A stretch of 32,399 nt of DNA from Bacilli bacterium (GCA_016296945.1 JAEDHQ010000016.1:1-32399), one strand, 5' to 3'. Positions 8,572-16,319 are shown, counted from the stretch's first letter. Program-made: numbers and translations. Notes: a model not told the origin generated them from the sequence alone.

Positions 8572-9456
8572 ATGGATAAAAAAATGAACGAAAAAATAGA
8601 GTATGTAGCAATAGATTTCGAAACAGCTAATGCCAATCTCACTAGTGCTTGTAGCATCGGCATAGTTGGTGCTAAAAATGGAAAAATAGTTTTTGAAAAA
8701 TATTATTTAATTAATCCAAATGAAGAATTTTTATCGTATAATGTTTTAATTCATGGAATTACTGCTAATGATGTTATAAATGAACCAACATTTGATAAAA
8801 TTTGGCCAGAAATTAAAGCACTAATTGATGGCACTATTGTCTTTGCTCACTGTGCTCCCTTTGATTTAGCAGTTTTAAAAAGCTTATTAGATAAGTATGA
8901 TTTAGAATATCCTAATATTTTGGTTGGTTGTACATTAAGAGTTAGTAAAATTGCTTTTAAAGGAATTTTAGAAAATTGTAAATTAAATACGATTTCTAAG
9001 TATTTAGAAATAGAACATAACCATCATAATGCAATTAGTGATGCTTTAGTTTGTTTTTATCTATTAGAACGAGTAAAAAGAATGTATCAAGCAATTGACG
9101 TTTACGAACTATTTGAAGTAATTGGTTTAGGCTTTGGAATGATGAAGCCAAAAATGCTTCGAGGTTGCTATAACAAGTTCACGCAAATATCTAATAGTCA
9201 AATCAAATCAAAAGAACTAGAAGGCAAAATATTTGCCTTTTCGGGGAAACCAAAAACAATGACAAAAACAGAAGCTAAAAAATTAATAGAAATTCATGGT
9301 GGAATCTATACGAAAGATATTACAAAAGCAATAACTTCATTTGTGATCTTTACTAATCCGATCAAAACACAATTAAATGCGCTCCATAGAGTATTAGATT
9401 ATAAAGAGATAGAAATATATAACGAAGAAGAATTCAGAAAATTAGTATTAAAATAA
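8572..9456 (+). CDS. DnaQ-family 3'-5' exonuclease with C-terminal BRCT domain
   Basis: The 294-residue protein has a DEDDh exonuclease domain (about 8-170). Motif I is D15-F-E17, motif II includes D98 (FAHCAPFD), and motif III has H152 and D157 (HNAISDA). A BRCT-like domain follows (about 218-294: GKIFAFSGKP, then LIEIHGGI). The domain pair is known in stand-alone exonucleases related to the proofreading domains of DNA polymerases, suggesting a role in DNA repair or end processing. No clear ribosome-binding site precedes the ATG at 8572. A second in-frame ATG at 8584 is possible. It follows the C39 genes with no terminator and leads into a run of RNA-modification genes. Confidence 0.85.
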   Translation: MDKKMNEKIEYVAIDFETANANLTSACSIGIVGAKNGKIVFEKYYLINPNEEFLSYNVLIHGITANDVINEPTFDKIWPEIKALIDGTIVFAHCAPFDLAVLKSLLDKYDLEYPNILVGCTLRVSKIAFKGILENCKLNTISKYLEIEHNHHNAISDALVCFYLLERVKRMYQAIDVYELFEVIGLGFGMMKPKMLRGCYNKFTQISNSQIKSKELEGKIFAFSGKPKTMTKTEAKKLIEIHGGIYTKDITKAITSFVIFTNPIKTQLNALHRVLDYKEIEIYNEEEFRKLVLK

Positions 9457-9467
9457 GGTAGGTATAT

Positions 9468-10316
9468 ATGCTTACAAGATATAAAATAACATTAAAAGAC
9501 AAAAGTATAACATTAAAAGAATGGTTAACTAATAACTATTTAGGAAAAACAAATATTCATAAACTAAATGAATTAAAGGCATTTTCAAATCAAAATGGTG
9601 TTATTAATTTAGATTATAAATTACGAAACAATGAATTTATCTATATTAACTTTAGTTTGTTAGAAGATAATACAAGCATAAAAGGATATGAATATTCATT
9701 ATCAATTTTATATGAAGATGATAATATTATTGCTATTGATAAAAATAAAGGAATTTTAATTCATAGTGATGGAAATACAATCGAAACATTACTTAATGCG
9801 ATAATCTTTTATTTGCATAATAAATATGATGATTCATTTATTCGACCTGTTCATCGCATTGATTATGAAACAAGTGGTGTAGTTGTATTTGCGAAAAACA
9901 TTTTTGCTTATAACTATTTAACATATCAAATGGAAAACCAATTGATAGAAAAAGAATATTTAGCATATGTAACTGGATATCTAGCTAATGATGGAGTGTG
10001 TGAACTATTTATTAGTAAAGATCGTCATAATAGTAAAAAATATGTTGGTTTTAAAAAAGAAAAAAATAATGCCATCACAAGATATAAGGTATTAAAACAT
10101 ACTAATACAAGAACTCTTCTAAAGATCAATATCTTAACAGGTAAACCGCATCAGATAAGAGTTACAATGGCTTATTTAAAGCGTCCAATCGTTGGTGATA
10201 AACTGTATGGAAACGATCAATCGAAAACAATGTATTTATTATCTAACATGATTAGGTTTATATTATTTGATCGTAAAGTCGAAATTAAATCAAAAAAAGA
10301 TATTAATTATTTATAA
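9468..10316 (+). CDS. RluA/RluD-family pseudouridine synthase
   Basis: The 282-residue protein carries the family's active-site motif HRID (129-132), with D132 as the expected catalytic aspartate in RPVHRIDYETSG. The conserved C-terminal block KPHQIRV...PIVGDKLYG is also present. The N-terminal 70 residues resemble a degenerate S4-type RNA-binding region. It should isomerise uridine to pseudouridine in rRNA or tRNA; which site cannot be read from sequence. GGTAGG lies just upstream of the ATG, and the gene is 11 bases after the exonuclease gene. Confidence 0.9.
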   Translation: MLTRYKITLKDKSITLKEWLTNNYLGKTNIHKLNELKAFSNQNGVINLDYKLRNNEFIYINFSLLEDNTSIKGYEYSLSILYEDDNIIAIDKNKGILIHSDGNTIETLLNAIIFYLHNKYDDSFIRPVHRIDYETSGVVVFAKNIFAYNYLTYQMENQLIEKEYLAYVTGYLANDGVCELFISKDRHNSKKYVGFKKEKNNAITRYKVLKHTNTRTLLKINILTGKPHQIRVTMAYLKRPIVGDKLYGNDQSKTMYLLSNMIRFILFDRKVEIKSKKDINYL

Positions 10317-10342
10317 AATAAAAAAATAATAAGAGAAAAGAT

Positions 10343-10882
10343 ATGGAAAAAATATTAGAATTTGTGAGAAATGTTATTGTAAAAAAAATAAAGTCAACAG
10401 ATATTTGTGTTGATGCTACATGTGGAAGAGGAAATGACACATTATTTCTTTCTAAACTAGCAAAGAAAGTATATGCTTTTGATATACAAAAAGAAGCAAT
10501 TGATTATTCAAAAGAACTTTTGAAAGATTATCATAATATTGAATTTATTAATGATTCCCATGAAAATATATTAAACTATGTTAATGAAGATATTAATGTT
10601 GCAATGTTTAATTTAGGATATCTTCCTAAAGGAGATAAAAAAATCACCACTAAATCTGCATCAACAATCTCATCAATTGATAAAACAATTAAAAAATTAG
10701 CTCATAACGGAATTGTTTCAGTTGTTTGCTATCCAGGGCATCCGGAAGGATATATTGAAAGTAAAGAATTATTAGAGTATTTAAGAGGAATCAATCAAAA
10801 AGAATACGATATTGTTCGTTATGATTTTATTAATCAAATTAATCATCCCCCATTTGCTTTAATAATTGAAAGAATAAAATAG
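10343..10882 (+). CDS. mnmM: MnmM/YtqB-like tRNA methyltransferase
   Basis: This 179-residue class I SAM-dependent methyltransferase has motif I DATCGRGNDT (24-33), the acidic ribose contact in YAFDIQ, and an FNLGYLPKGDK block with a C-terminal NHPPFALIIER. These match the small family first annotated as putative rRNA methylase (YtqB). The family was later assigned to methylation of the tRNA wobble uridine side chain (MnmM). The specific tRNA role is taken from that family. The ribosome-binding site is weak (AGAGAAAAG). Its neighbours are RNA-modifying or RNA-processing genes. Confidence 0.78.
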   Translation: MEKILEFVRNVIVKKIKSTDICVDATCGRGNDTLFLSKLAKKVYAFDIQKEAIDYSKELLKDYHNIEFINDSHENILNYVNEDINVAMFNLGYLPKGDKKITTKSASTISSIDKTIKKLAHNGIVSVVCYPGHPEGYIESKELLEYLRGINQKEYDIVRYDFINQINHPPFALIIERIK

Positions 10883-10890
10883 GTTTTTAT

Positions 10891-11388
10891 ATGCGAGTAT
10901 TTATTGGAATTAAACTAGATAATAATGCTATTAAAATAATAAATAATTATTATAAATTTTTATATCAAGAAAAAGTTGTAGGCAATTTTACAGATCTTGA
11001 TAATCTTCATTTAACTTTAGCTTTTCTTGGGGAAATTAATATAGACAAATTAGAAGAAGCAATAGATATTGTGAAGAATGTAAAAACAGAAGTAGAGCAT
11101 ATTACAATAACTAAATTAACAAGATTAAAAGATATGTTAATTGGTGAAGTTATATGTGATAATAAATTACAGACATTACACGATGAATTAGTTAGTAAAT
11201 TAAATAAAATAGGCTTTAATTTAAGCAATGATTATTATCCCCATATTACTTTAATTAGAAAAGTAAATGGTCTTGATAAGATTAAGATTATTGATTCAAA
11301 AATTGAAATAAACTCAATAGTAAACAAATTAACAGTATTTGAATCGACAAGAATTAATGGGGTATTAAAATATATACCCAAAAATTAG
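10891..11388 (+). CDS. thpR: RNA 2',3'-cyclic phosphodiesterase (LigT/ThpR-like)
   Basis: The 165-residue 2H phosphoesterase has both signature HxT motifs: H40-L-T42 in HLTLAFLG and H118-I-T120 in YPHITLIRK. Length and opening (MRVFIGIKLD) match ThpR, which opens 2',3'-cyclic phosphate ends of RNA. The gene sits 8 bases after mnmM and 8 before the aldo/keto reductase, in a tightly packed operon. AGG lies 7 bases upstream of the ATG. The in vivo substrate is unknown. Confidence 0.87.
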   Translation: MRVFIGIKLDNNAIKIINNYYKFLYQEKVVGNFTDLDNLHLTLAFLGEINIDKLEEAIDIVKNVKTEVEHITITKLTRLKDMLIGEVICDNKLQTLHDELVSKLNKIGFNLSNDYYPHITLIRKVNGLDKIKIIDSKIEINSIVNKLTVFESTRINGVLKYIPKN

Positions 11389-11396
11389 GTGTAAAT

Positions 11397-12410
11397 ATGA
11401 TAAAAAATAAATTAGGGAAAACTAATATAATAGTTAATAAAATAGGTTTTGGGGGCATTCCTATCCAAAGAGTAACAAAAGATGAGGCAAAAGACTTAGT
11501 GATTGAAGCGGTTAACTCTGGTGTTAATTTTTTTGATACTGCTCGTGGCTATACTTGTAGTGAAGAGTATTTAGGAAATGGTTTAGCTTTATTAAGAGAT
11601 AAAGTATACATAGCTACTAAATCAATGTCACGAACTTATGAAGCAATGAAAAAAGATATTGAAATTAGTTTAAGTAATTTACAAACTTCATATCTTGACT
11701 TGTATCAATTTCATAACGTCAAAAATATTGATGAATGGAATATAATAATTAGTGATGATGGAGCAATGAAAGCATTGCTTGAAGCTAAAGAAAAAGGAAT
11801 CATCCTACATATTGGTGTTACTTCACATAGCAAAGACTTTTTGGATTGGTTGTTAGATAGTAAATACTGTGATTTGATTGAAACAATTCAATATCCTCTT
11901 AATTTCTTAGAAGAAGAAGGAATTGACCTATTTTTAAAAGCACAAAGTAAAAACATTGGAACAATTGCAATGAAACCATTAGGAGGTGGAATGATTGATA
12001 ATGCAGAGGTTGCTATTAAATATTTACTGCGTCAAGATTGTTTATCAGTTTTAATTCCAGGAATGGGTTCAATTGAAGAACTAAAAATAAATGTGAATGT
12101 AAAAGAAGATGACTTTACTAATGAAGAAGTAGAATACATTAAAAAGTTAAAAAAAGAAATGGCTAAGGAATTTTGTCATCGTTGTGGATATTGTCTACCA
12201 TGTACAAAAGGAATTGATATTCCAGGAGTCTTTACATTAGAAAAATATTATCAACGATATGGCTTAAAAGATTGGGCTATAACTAGATATAATGCGCTAA
12301 AGTGCAAAGCGGATAGTTGTATTAATTGTGGTGCTTGTTTAAAGAGATGCCCATATCAATTAAACATTCCTAAGAAATTAGCGGAAATTGCGAAATTATT
12401 TAATAAATGA
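11397..12410 (+). CDS. Aldo/keto reductase with C-terminal 4Fe-4S domain
   Basis: The N-terminal barrel (about 1-245) has the aldo/keto reductase tetrad D47, Y52, K75 and H106. The C-terminal part carries two cysteine clusters: C260, C263, C266 and C269, then C303, C308, C311, C314 and C318, the second reading CINCGACxxxCP like a ferredoxin. This architecture is common in anaerobic Firmicutes. It points to NAD(P)H- or ferredoxin-linked reduction of a carbonyl compound; the substrate is not predictable. It is the only gene in the window ending in TGA, and that codon is immediately followed by an in-frame TAA. A terminator follows. Confidence 0.9.
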   Translation: MIKNKLGKTNIIVNKIGFGGIPIQRVTKDEAKDLVIEAVNSGVNFFDTARGYTCSEEYLGNGLALLRDKVYIATKSMSRTYEAMKKDIEISLSNLQTSYLDLYQFHNVKNIDEWNIIISDDGAMKALLEAKEKGIILHIGVTSHSKDFLDWLLDSKYCDLIETIQYPLNFLEEEGIDLFLKAQSKNIGTIAMKPLGGGMIDNAEVAIKYLLRQDCLSVLIPGMGSIEELKINVNVKEDDFTNEEVEYIKKLKKEMAKEFCHRCGYCLPCTKGIDIPGVFTLEKYYQRYGLKDWAITRYNALKCKADSCINCGACLKRCPYQLNIPKKLAEIAKLFNK

Positions 12411-12444
12411 TAAAAAAATAATAATCTTTAGATTAAATTTAAAG

Positions 12445-12480
12445 AGGTTAGAACGAATTTGTTCTAACCTTAAATTTTTA
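12445..12480. terminator. Likely bidirectional terminator between convergent genes
   Basis: AGGTTAGAAC and GTTCTAACCT form a perfect 10-bp stem around GAATTT. The flanks AAATTTA and TAAATTT can extend it with a two-base bulge. A T-rich stretch follows on each strand. It lies between the reductase gene (plus strand) and the DUF11 gene (minus strand) and could serve both. Confidence 0.8.
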
Positions 12481-12531
12481 TTTTACAAAAATGAAATAAA
12501 ATGATTTTTATGCCAAGTTGTATGTAATTCT

Positions 12532-13299
12532 TTATTTTATTATTCTACCGTTTACTTTAATATCTAAGATAGCGTTTGGTTCAATTGCAGGGATTAATAA
12601 TTTTAAAATATTGCCTTCTAATTGATAATTAATTAAGTTATTATTTAAAGTGACAGGATTATATGAATCTAGTTCAAAAGTAATTGGTAGTTCATCATAT
12701 ACTTCTACATTATAAGCAGCAATATTTCCTTTGTTTACAAGACTTAAGATATATGTTAAATCTGTATTAATAAAAGTAACATCATCACTAACTGCTTTAA
12801 TGCATTCTATTTTCGCATATCCATGTTTTAGTGGATTGTTATTAATCTCAGCCAGTGCTGTTTCATCTGATTGAATCGTAGTTAAAGATTCAATTTGTGT
12901 TTGTTTTAATGGCTTAATTTTGTATGTAATAATAATTACTTCTTGAGGATAGATTTCATCAATTATGATTTTTAAATTATTGTTGTCAAGTGAATAACTA
13001 GGATTCACCTTGTTATTTTCTAAAGTCGTTGCTTTAATTGAATAATCAATCAATTCTTGATTTAATAAATTATCATTAATTACAACATTTGTATTTTTAT
13101 AATTTCCTAAATTAGAAACAATTAATGTGCAAGTAATAATATCTCCTAATTTAAAATATTCTTGGTTTGTTAGTTTTTTAAGTAATAAATTAAATTTTCT
13201 TACCTCCGTTTTTACAACATTCGATTCTGATAATTCCTGTAAATTAATTCCATCTAAATCATAAGAATACTTAATTTTTGCCATACTTTTAATTTCCAT
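12532..13299 (-). CDS. DUF11-repeat protein without signal peptide
   Basis: I choose the ATG at 13299 because a GGAGG (13306-13310) sits 6 bases upstream; an in-frame ATG at 13314 would place that site inside the coding region. The 255-residue product holds two beta-rich repeats (about 43-135 and 155-250) with DUF11-type signatures: LGDIITCTLIVSNLGN with NVVINDNL, and TDLTYILSLVNKGN with NVEVYDELP. DUF11 domains occur in surface and spore-associated proteins. Here there is no signal peptide, sorting signal or membrane segment. It is followed by a shared terminator and sits near two other small minus/plus genes of sporulation-like character. Function unknown. Confidence 0.75.
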   Translation of the reverse strand: MEIKSMAKIKYSYDLDGINLQELSESNVVKTEVRKFNLLLKKLTNQEYFKLGDIITCTLIVSNLGNYKNTNVVINDNLLNQELIDYSIKATTLENNKVNPSYSLDNNNLKIIIDEIYPQEVIIITYKIKPLKQTQIESLTTIQSDETALAEINNNPLKHGYAKIECIKAVSDDVTFINTDLTYILSLVNKGNIAAYNVEVYDELPITFELDSYNPVTLNNNLINYQLEGNILKLLIPAIEPNAILDIKVNGRIIK

Positions 13300-13350
13300 A
13301 AATAACCTCCCCAATCAATATTTCAAATAATAACATTGATTTACAATAAT

Positions 13351-13356
13351 ATTATA
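13351..13356 (-). promoter_or_regulatory. Possible -10 box of the DUF11 gene
   Basis: A minus-strand TATAAT lies about 50 bases upstream of the DUF11 start codon. The -35 position at 17-base spacing is poor (GTATAT), so activity is uncertain. The gene might instead be read from the upstream small gene. Confidence 0.3.
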
Positions 13357-13388
13357 TCTAGATAAATGGAAAAATATACCAAAATATT

Positions 13389-13706
13389 TTACTTAATTTT
13401 TGTTTTTGTTATTTGATAAAGATAATTCAGTTTATATTCAATTTCATTTTTAAATTTATAAAAATCTTCATTAGATATACTGTTATTAGCTTGTCGGTTT
13501 GAAGCTTGAGCTTGGGCGACACATATGATTTGTCCAACTGCTTGAATAAAATTTCCTAAAATGTTAAGTTCTTGCAAAGTTAGGTTAATTGTGCAAAGTG
13601 TTCCCACTATTCCACATAGAGCAGCCATTTCCGTAGGTGATAAATTATTAAGAGCTTGCGCAAAGCCTTTATAATCAAAATCTTTAATATTTTCAAAATT
13701 ATTGAT
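13389..13706 (-). CDS. Small hydrophobic protein, apparent ATC start
   Basis: From an ATC codon at 13706 this reads as 105 residues. A strong ribosome-binding site (AGAGGTGAT) lies 7 bases before the ATC, while the first in-frame ATG (13628, giving 79 residues) has none. The 26 residues between (beginning NNFENIKDFDYKG) look genuinely coding. The middle (about 25-65) is hydrophobic, with LSPTEMAAL and ELNILGNFIQAVGQ, reminiscent of small Firmicutes proteins of unknown function with an E/L-N-x-LGNF pattern. The C-terminus is polar and may be helical. The neighbours are a DUF11 protein and a tiny YjcZ-like protein. An ATG-to-ATC mutation or base error would also explain the start. Confidence 0.62.
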   Translation of the reverse strand: MNNFENIKDFDYKGFAQALNNLSPTEMAALCGIVGTLCTINLTLQELNILGNFIQAVGQIICVAQAQASNRQANNSISNEDFYKFKNEIEYKLNYLYQITKTKIK

Positions 13707-13802
13707 ATAATATCACCTCTTTATAATTTATTAAAAAATATTTAGAATAATGCGAAAAAGAATAAAAATAGATATTTGTCATTAGCAAAAATATCAATTA
13801 TT

Positions 13803-13811
13803 CATATTATA
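13803..13811 (+). promoter_or_regulatory. Possible sporulation-sigma -10 element
   Basis: CATATTATA fits the -10 pattern used by sporulation sigma factors (CATANNNTA for SigK, CATNNTA for SigG). It lies just before the tiny YjcZ-like gene. No convincing -35 is visible, and the resulting leader would be very short, so this is a weak call. Confidence 0.22.
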
Positions 13812-13832
13812 AAGTGAAAGGTGGTGTGAATT

Positions 13833-13949
13833 ATGGGTAACTGCTGTAACGTAAATCCTTGCAACAACAATGGTTGTGGTGGAAGATATGCTTTCATTTT
13901 AGTTTTATTTATTCTTTTAGTTATTTGTGGAGCAGCCTTTTGGTTCTAA
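13833..13949 (+). CDS. YjcZ-like tiny transmembrane protein
   Basis: This 38-residue gene has AAAGGTGGTG 6-7 bases before its ATG. The first 17 residues are rich in C, N and G (four cysteines), followed by the hydrophobic helix RYAFILVLFILLVICGAAF and a final WF. This matches the YjcZ/tiny-TM pattern found in many copies in spore-forming Bacilli, some expressed in the mother cell during sporulation. A terminator at 14002-14029 follows, so it is probably monocistronic. Role unknown; family assignment rests on the FxLIVVLFILLVIIGA-like helix and size. Confidence 0.75.
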   Translation: MGNCCNVNPCNNNGCGGRYAFILVLFILLVICGAAFWF

Positions 13950-14001
13950 TTTAAGAAAATAATTTAAACATTTTAAATAAAAATTTAAAATAAAAAATAT
14001 G

Positions 14002-14029
14002 AAAAAACCTTAGCGAATAAGGTTTTTTT
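14002..14029 (+). terminator. Terminator after the YjcZ-like gene
   Basis: AAAAAACCTTA and TAAGGTTTTTT form an 11-bp stem around GCGAA, ending in a run of T. Its 3' end runs into the left arm of the inverted repeat at 14027-14078. Confidence 0.88.
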
Positions 14030-14078
14030 ATTAGAATTTGTAATTTCAAGAAATTGACATTTTACAAATTCTAATAAA
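14027..14078. repeat. 17-bp perfect inverted repeat over the amidase promoter
   Basis: TTTATTAGAATTTGTAA (14027-14043) is the exact reverse complement of 14062-14078, with an 18-base gap. The right arm covers most of the -35 box and the start of the promoter spacer. It could be a two-half-site operator or a DNA/RNA hairpin; no sequence family is recognised. Confidence 0.7.
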
Positions 14079-14089
14079 TTTGATATAAT
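14061..14089 (+). promoter_or_regulatory. Sigma-A type promoter of the fourth amidase
   Basis: TTTACA (14061-14066), a 17-base spacer and TATAAT (14084-14089), with a TG extension at 14081-14082. A better -35 match, TTGACA (14054-14059), is 24 bases from the -10 box and too far to pair with it. Confidence 0.72.
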
Positions 14090-14119
14090 GTAATTATTAG
14101 GATGAAAGGAGATAAAGAG

Positions 14120-15958
14120 ATGAAAAAAATAGCATTATTTTTATTATTTTTTGCCTTTTTATTTGTTACTGCTTGTTCTTCTGAAAAAGCAGATGAAACA
14201 TTAAAGATTCAATATAGTTATACTGAATTTACAATTGGTGTTGGTGAAGAAAAAGATTTAGAATTGCCGATTGATGTAAATTTAAGTGTGCCACTAAATG
14301 ATGTGATTGAAGAAAAAGATGGAATTATAAAAGGATTAAAAGAAGGAGAAGTAGTTCTTACTTTGATTTTAATTGCGGATAGTAATGTAACTAAAGAAGT
14401 AAAGATTGTTGTTACAGAAACTGTATACACTATAACATATGACTTAGATGGTGGTGTATGTGAAGATTTAGTAACTGAATTTAGAAGTTACAAAGATGTA
14501 GTTTTAAAAACTCCTTCCAAAGAAGGCTATGCTTTTGATGGTTGGTATGAAGGTAAAACTAGACTTGAAGGTTTACAAGAAAACAAAGACTATACATTAA
14601 CTGCAAAGTGGAAAGAAGCAAAGCCTGAAGAAGTAGAAATTGTATACGAGTTAGATTATGATAGAATCTATTTAGATGACGCTATTAAACTAAGTGCTAA
14701 TGTTTTACCATTTGGTAATGATCAAAGTGTAACATGGAAAGTCACACCTCGTACTAGAGCACATATCGATGAAGAAAATGTCTTAACATTTGATGAAAGT
14801 GGAACATACGAAGTTACTGCTATCTCTGTTGCGGATACTTCAATTAAGTGTAAGGTTACTTTTGAAGTGCTTGATTATAAAAATCCATATCGTTTTATGG
14901 ATAGTTTACAAGTAAAAGAAGTTTCTGCAAAACCTGTTACATCATTCCAAAGTAATCATAATACAGAAACTTATGTTTTAGGTAGTGTTATCTATTATTT
15001 ATTCGAAGATATTACAGTTAACCAAAGTTTTATTGATAATTCATATGGTAATCGTCCCGGTAAAACTTCTAATGGTAATGAATTTAAATTAAGATATGTA
15101 ACAGTTCATGACGTTGGTTTTACTGGTAGTGCTGCTGTTACACACAACAATAATGGTAAGAGTGCTTCTTGGCATTTTAGTATTGGTAATGATGGTATCT
15201 ATCAAGGACTTCCTTTAGATGAAATTGGATATCATGCTGGTGATGGTACGCGTACACCAGTAGTGTTTACTGACACTTTAGTCAAAGCTACTGATGGAGA
15301 TAACCCAGCTAAAGTTACAATTAACCAAGTAACGGGAACGTTTGAAATGAATGGTGTGCAAACATCTATTAAAGCGCCATTATCAGAATGGGGAACAATT
15401 GTAAAAAATAGTCAACTTCCTTATACTGGTATCAATAATTATGTTGATCCAGAAACAGGCACATATTGGATTTCGAATACGCATTGGGATTCTACATATG
15501 ATACGCTTGCAAATTATGGCGGAAATCTTGGTTCAATTGGCATTGAAACAAGTGTTTTAGAAACATCTAATTTATATTACACTTGGGAATTAACAGCGAA
15601 GACTATTGCACAAAAGATTTTAAGACCAAAAGGATTACTTCCACGTGATGTTAAACAACACAACACATTTAGTGGTAAAGATTGTCCAATGACCATGAGA
15701 CATGCGGGAATGTGGGAAGAATTTATGAAACACGTCGAAGGTGAATATACGATGACGAAGTACTTCTCAAGCAGTAATGGTTGGACAATGAGCTTTGCGA
15801 CTGATTCTGAATATTTAAAGAAAAATGGAATGATTGATCATCTACCAGATACAGAAACAGAAGTAAGTTATAGTGTGACATTAAGTAATGGTAAAGATTT
15901 TACACATACATTTACATATACAATTAAATTGCCTGCAAAATCAGTCTTAACAAAATAA
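14120..15958 (+). CDS. Lipoprotein amidase with InlB-type repeat
   Basis: The start at 14120 is preferred: AAGGAG lies 8 bases upstream and the signal peptide then begins MKKIALF. The 612-residue product has lipid cysteine C19 (VTAC) and an Ig-like region (about 25-100). A Listeria-Bacteroides/InlB B repeat follows (about 102-164: YTITYDLDGG, GYAFDGWYEG, LTAKW). Another Ig-like domain (about 172-250) precedes the Amidase_2 domain (about 315-550). Zinc ligands are H330, H514 and C522, with E476 in GIETS. It has the long insert after HAGDGT, so its catalytic domain is closest to the leaderless enzyme at 69-1172. It is a single-gene unit with its own promoter and terminator. Confidence 0.9.
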   Translation: MKKIALFLLFFAFLFVTACSSEKADETLKIQYSYTEFTIGVGEEKDLELPIDVNLSVPLNDVIEEKDGIIKGLKEGEVVLTLILIADSNVTKEVKIVVTETVYTITYDLDGGVCEDLVTEFRSYKDVVLKTPSKEGYAFDGWYEGKTRLEGLQENKDYTLTAKWKEAKPEEVEIVYELDYDRIYLDDAIKLSANVLPFGNDQSVTWKVTPRTRAHIDEENVLTFDESGTYEVTAISVADTSIKCKVTFEVLDYKNPYRFMDSLQVKEVSAKPVTSFQSNHNTETYVLGSVIYYLFEDITVNQSFIDNSYGNRPGKTSNGNEFKLRYVTVHDVGFTGSAAVTHNNNGKSASWHFSIGNDGIYQGLPLDEIGYHAGDGTRTPVVFTDTLVKATDGDNPAKVTINQVTGTFEMNGVQTSIKAPLSEWGTIVKNSQLPYTGINNYVDPETGTYWISNTHWDSTYDTLANYGGNLGSIGIETSVLETSNLYYTWELTAKTIAQKILRPKGLLPRDVKQHNTFSGKDCPMTMRHAGMWEEFMKHVEGEYTMTKYFSSSNGWTMSFATDSEYLKKNGMIDHLPDTETEVSYSVTLSNGKDFTHTFTYTIKLPAKSVLTK

Positions 15959-15967
15959 TTATATTAT

Positions 15968-15990
15968 GAGGAGTATTATACTCCTCTTTT
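15968..15990 (+). terminator. Terminator after the fourth amidase
   Basis: GAGGAGTA and TACTCCTC pair over a TTA loop, followed by TTTT. The T run is short, but the stem is perfect and lies 9 bases after the stop codon. Confidence 0.78.
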
Positions 15991-16299
15991 ATACGTTAGA
16001 AATGGATAATAAAAGGCAAAAGAATTATATGAGAAAACTGTTTGTCTTTATAAAAATTCATTAGATAAGAAAGGACTGTGTAAGTAATTCAAAATTGAAA
16101 ACAAAATAAAAGATTATATAAAAAAATATTAATTCCAGCAAAAATCTTTAAATGGAGTAAAAAACATTTTTGTATGAATAATACTAAAAAATATTAACTA
16201 ATGGTAGTTCTATTTAAGAAATAGCTATATTTATAATTCTCTTTTAATAATTATTTCTGTGTTTAATAATTGAAAAAATAAAAAAAATTTGTAAAAAAC
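15991..16299. other. AT-rich gene-free stretch
   Basis: No supported gene or RNA is seen. A 20-codon open stretch from 16002 has no ribosome-binding site. A small hairpin (CTATTT-AAG-AAATAG, 16210-16224) lacks a T tail. The segment may be decayed sequence or hold regulatory sites for the next gene. Confidence 0.5.
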
Positions 16300-16319
16300 T
16301 TTATTTTATAAATATATTG

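Noticed and set aside
13313..13341. Inverted repeat AATCAAT/ATTGATT upstream of the DUF11 gene
   Set aside because: Seven-base AT-rich arms with a 15-base loop are common by chance in this composition.
14054..14059. TTGACA as -35 box of the fourth amidase promoter
   Set aside because: It is 24 bases from the TATAAT; the TTTACA at 14061 has the right 17-base spacing.
16002..16064. Twenty-codon open stretch in the gap before the YebC-family gene
   Set aside because: No ribosome-binding site, no recognisable product, and such stretches are expected by chance.
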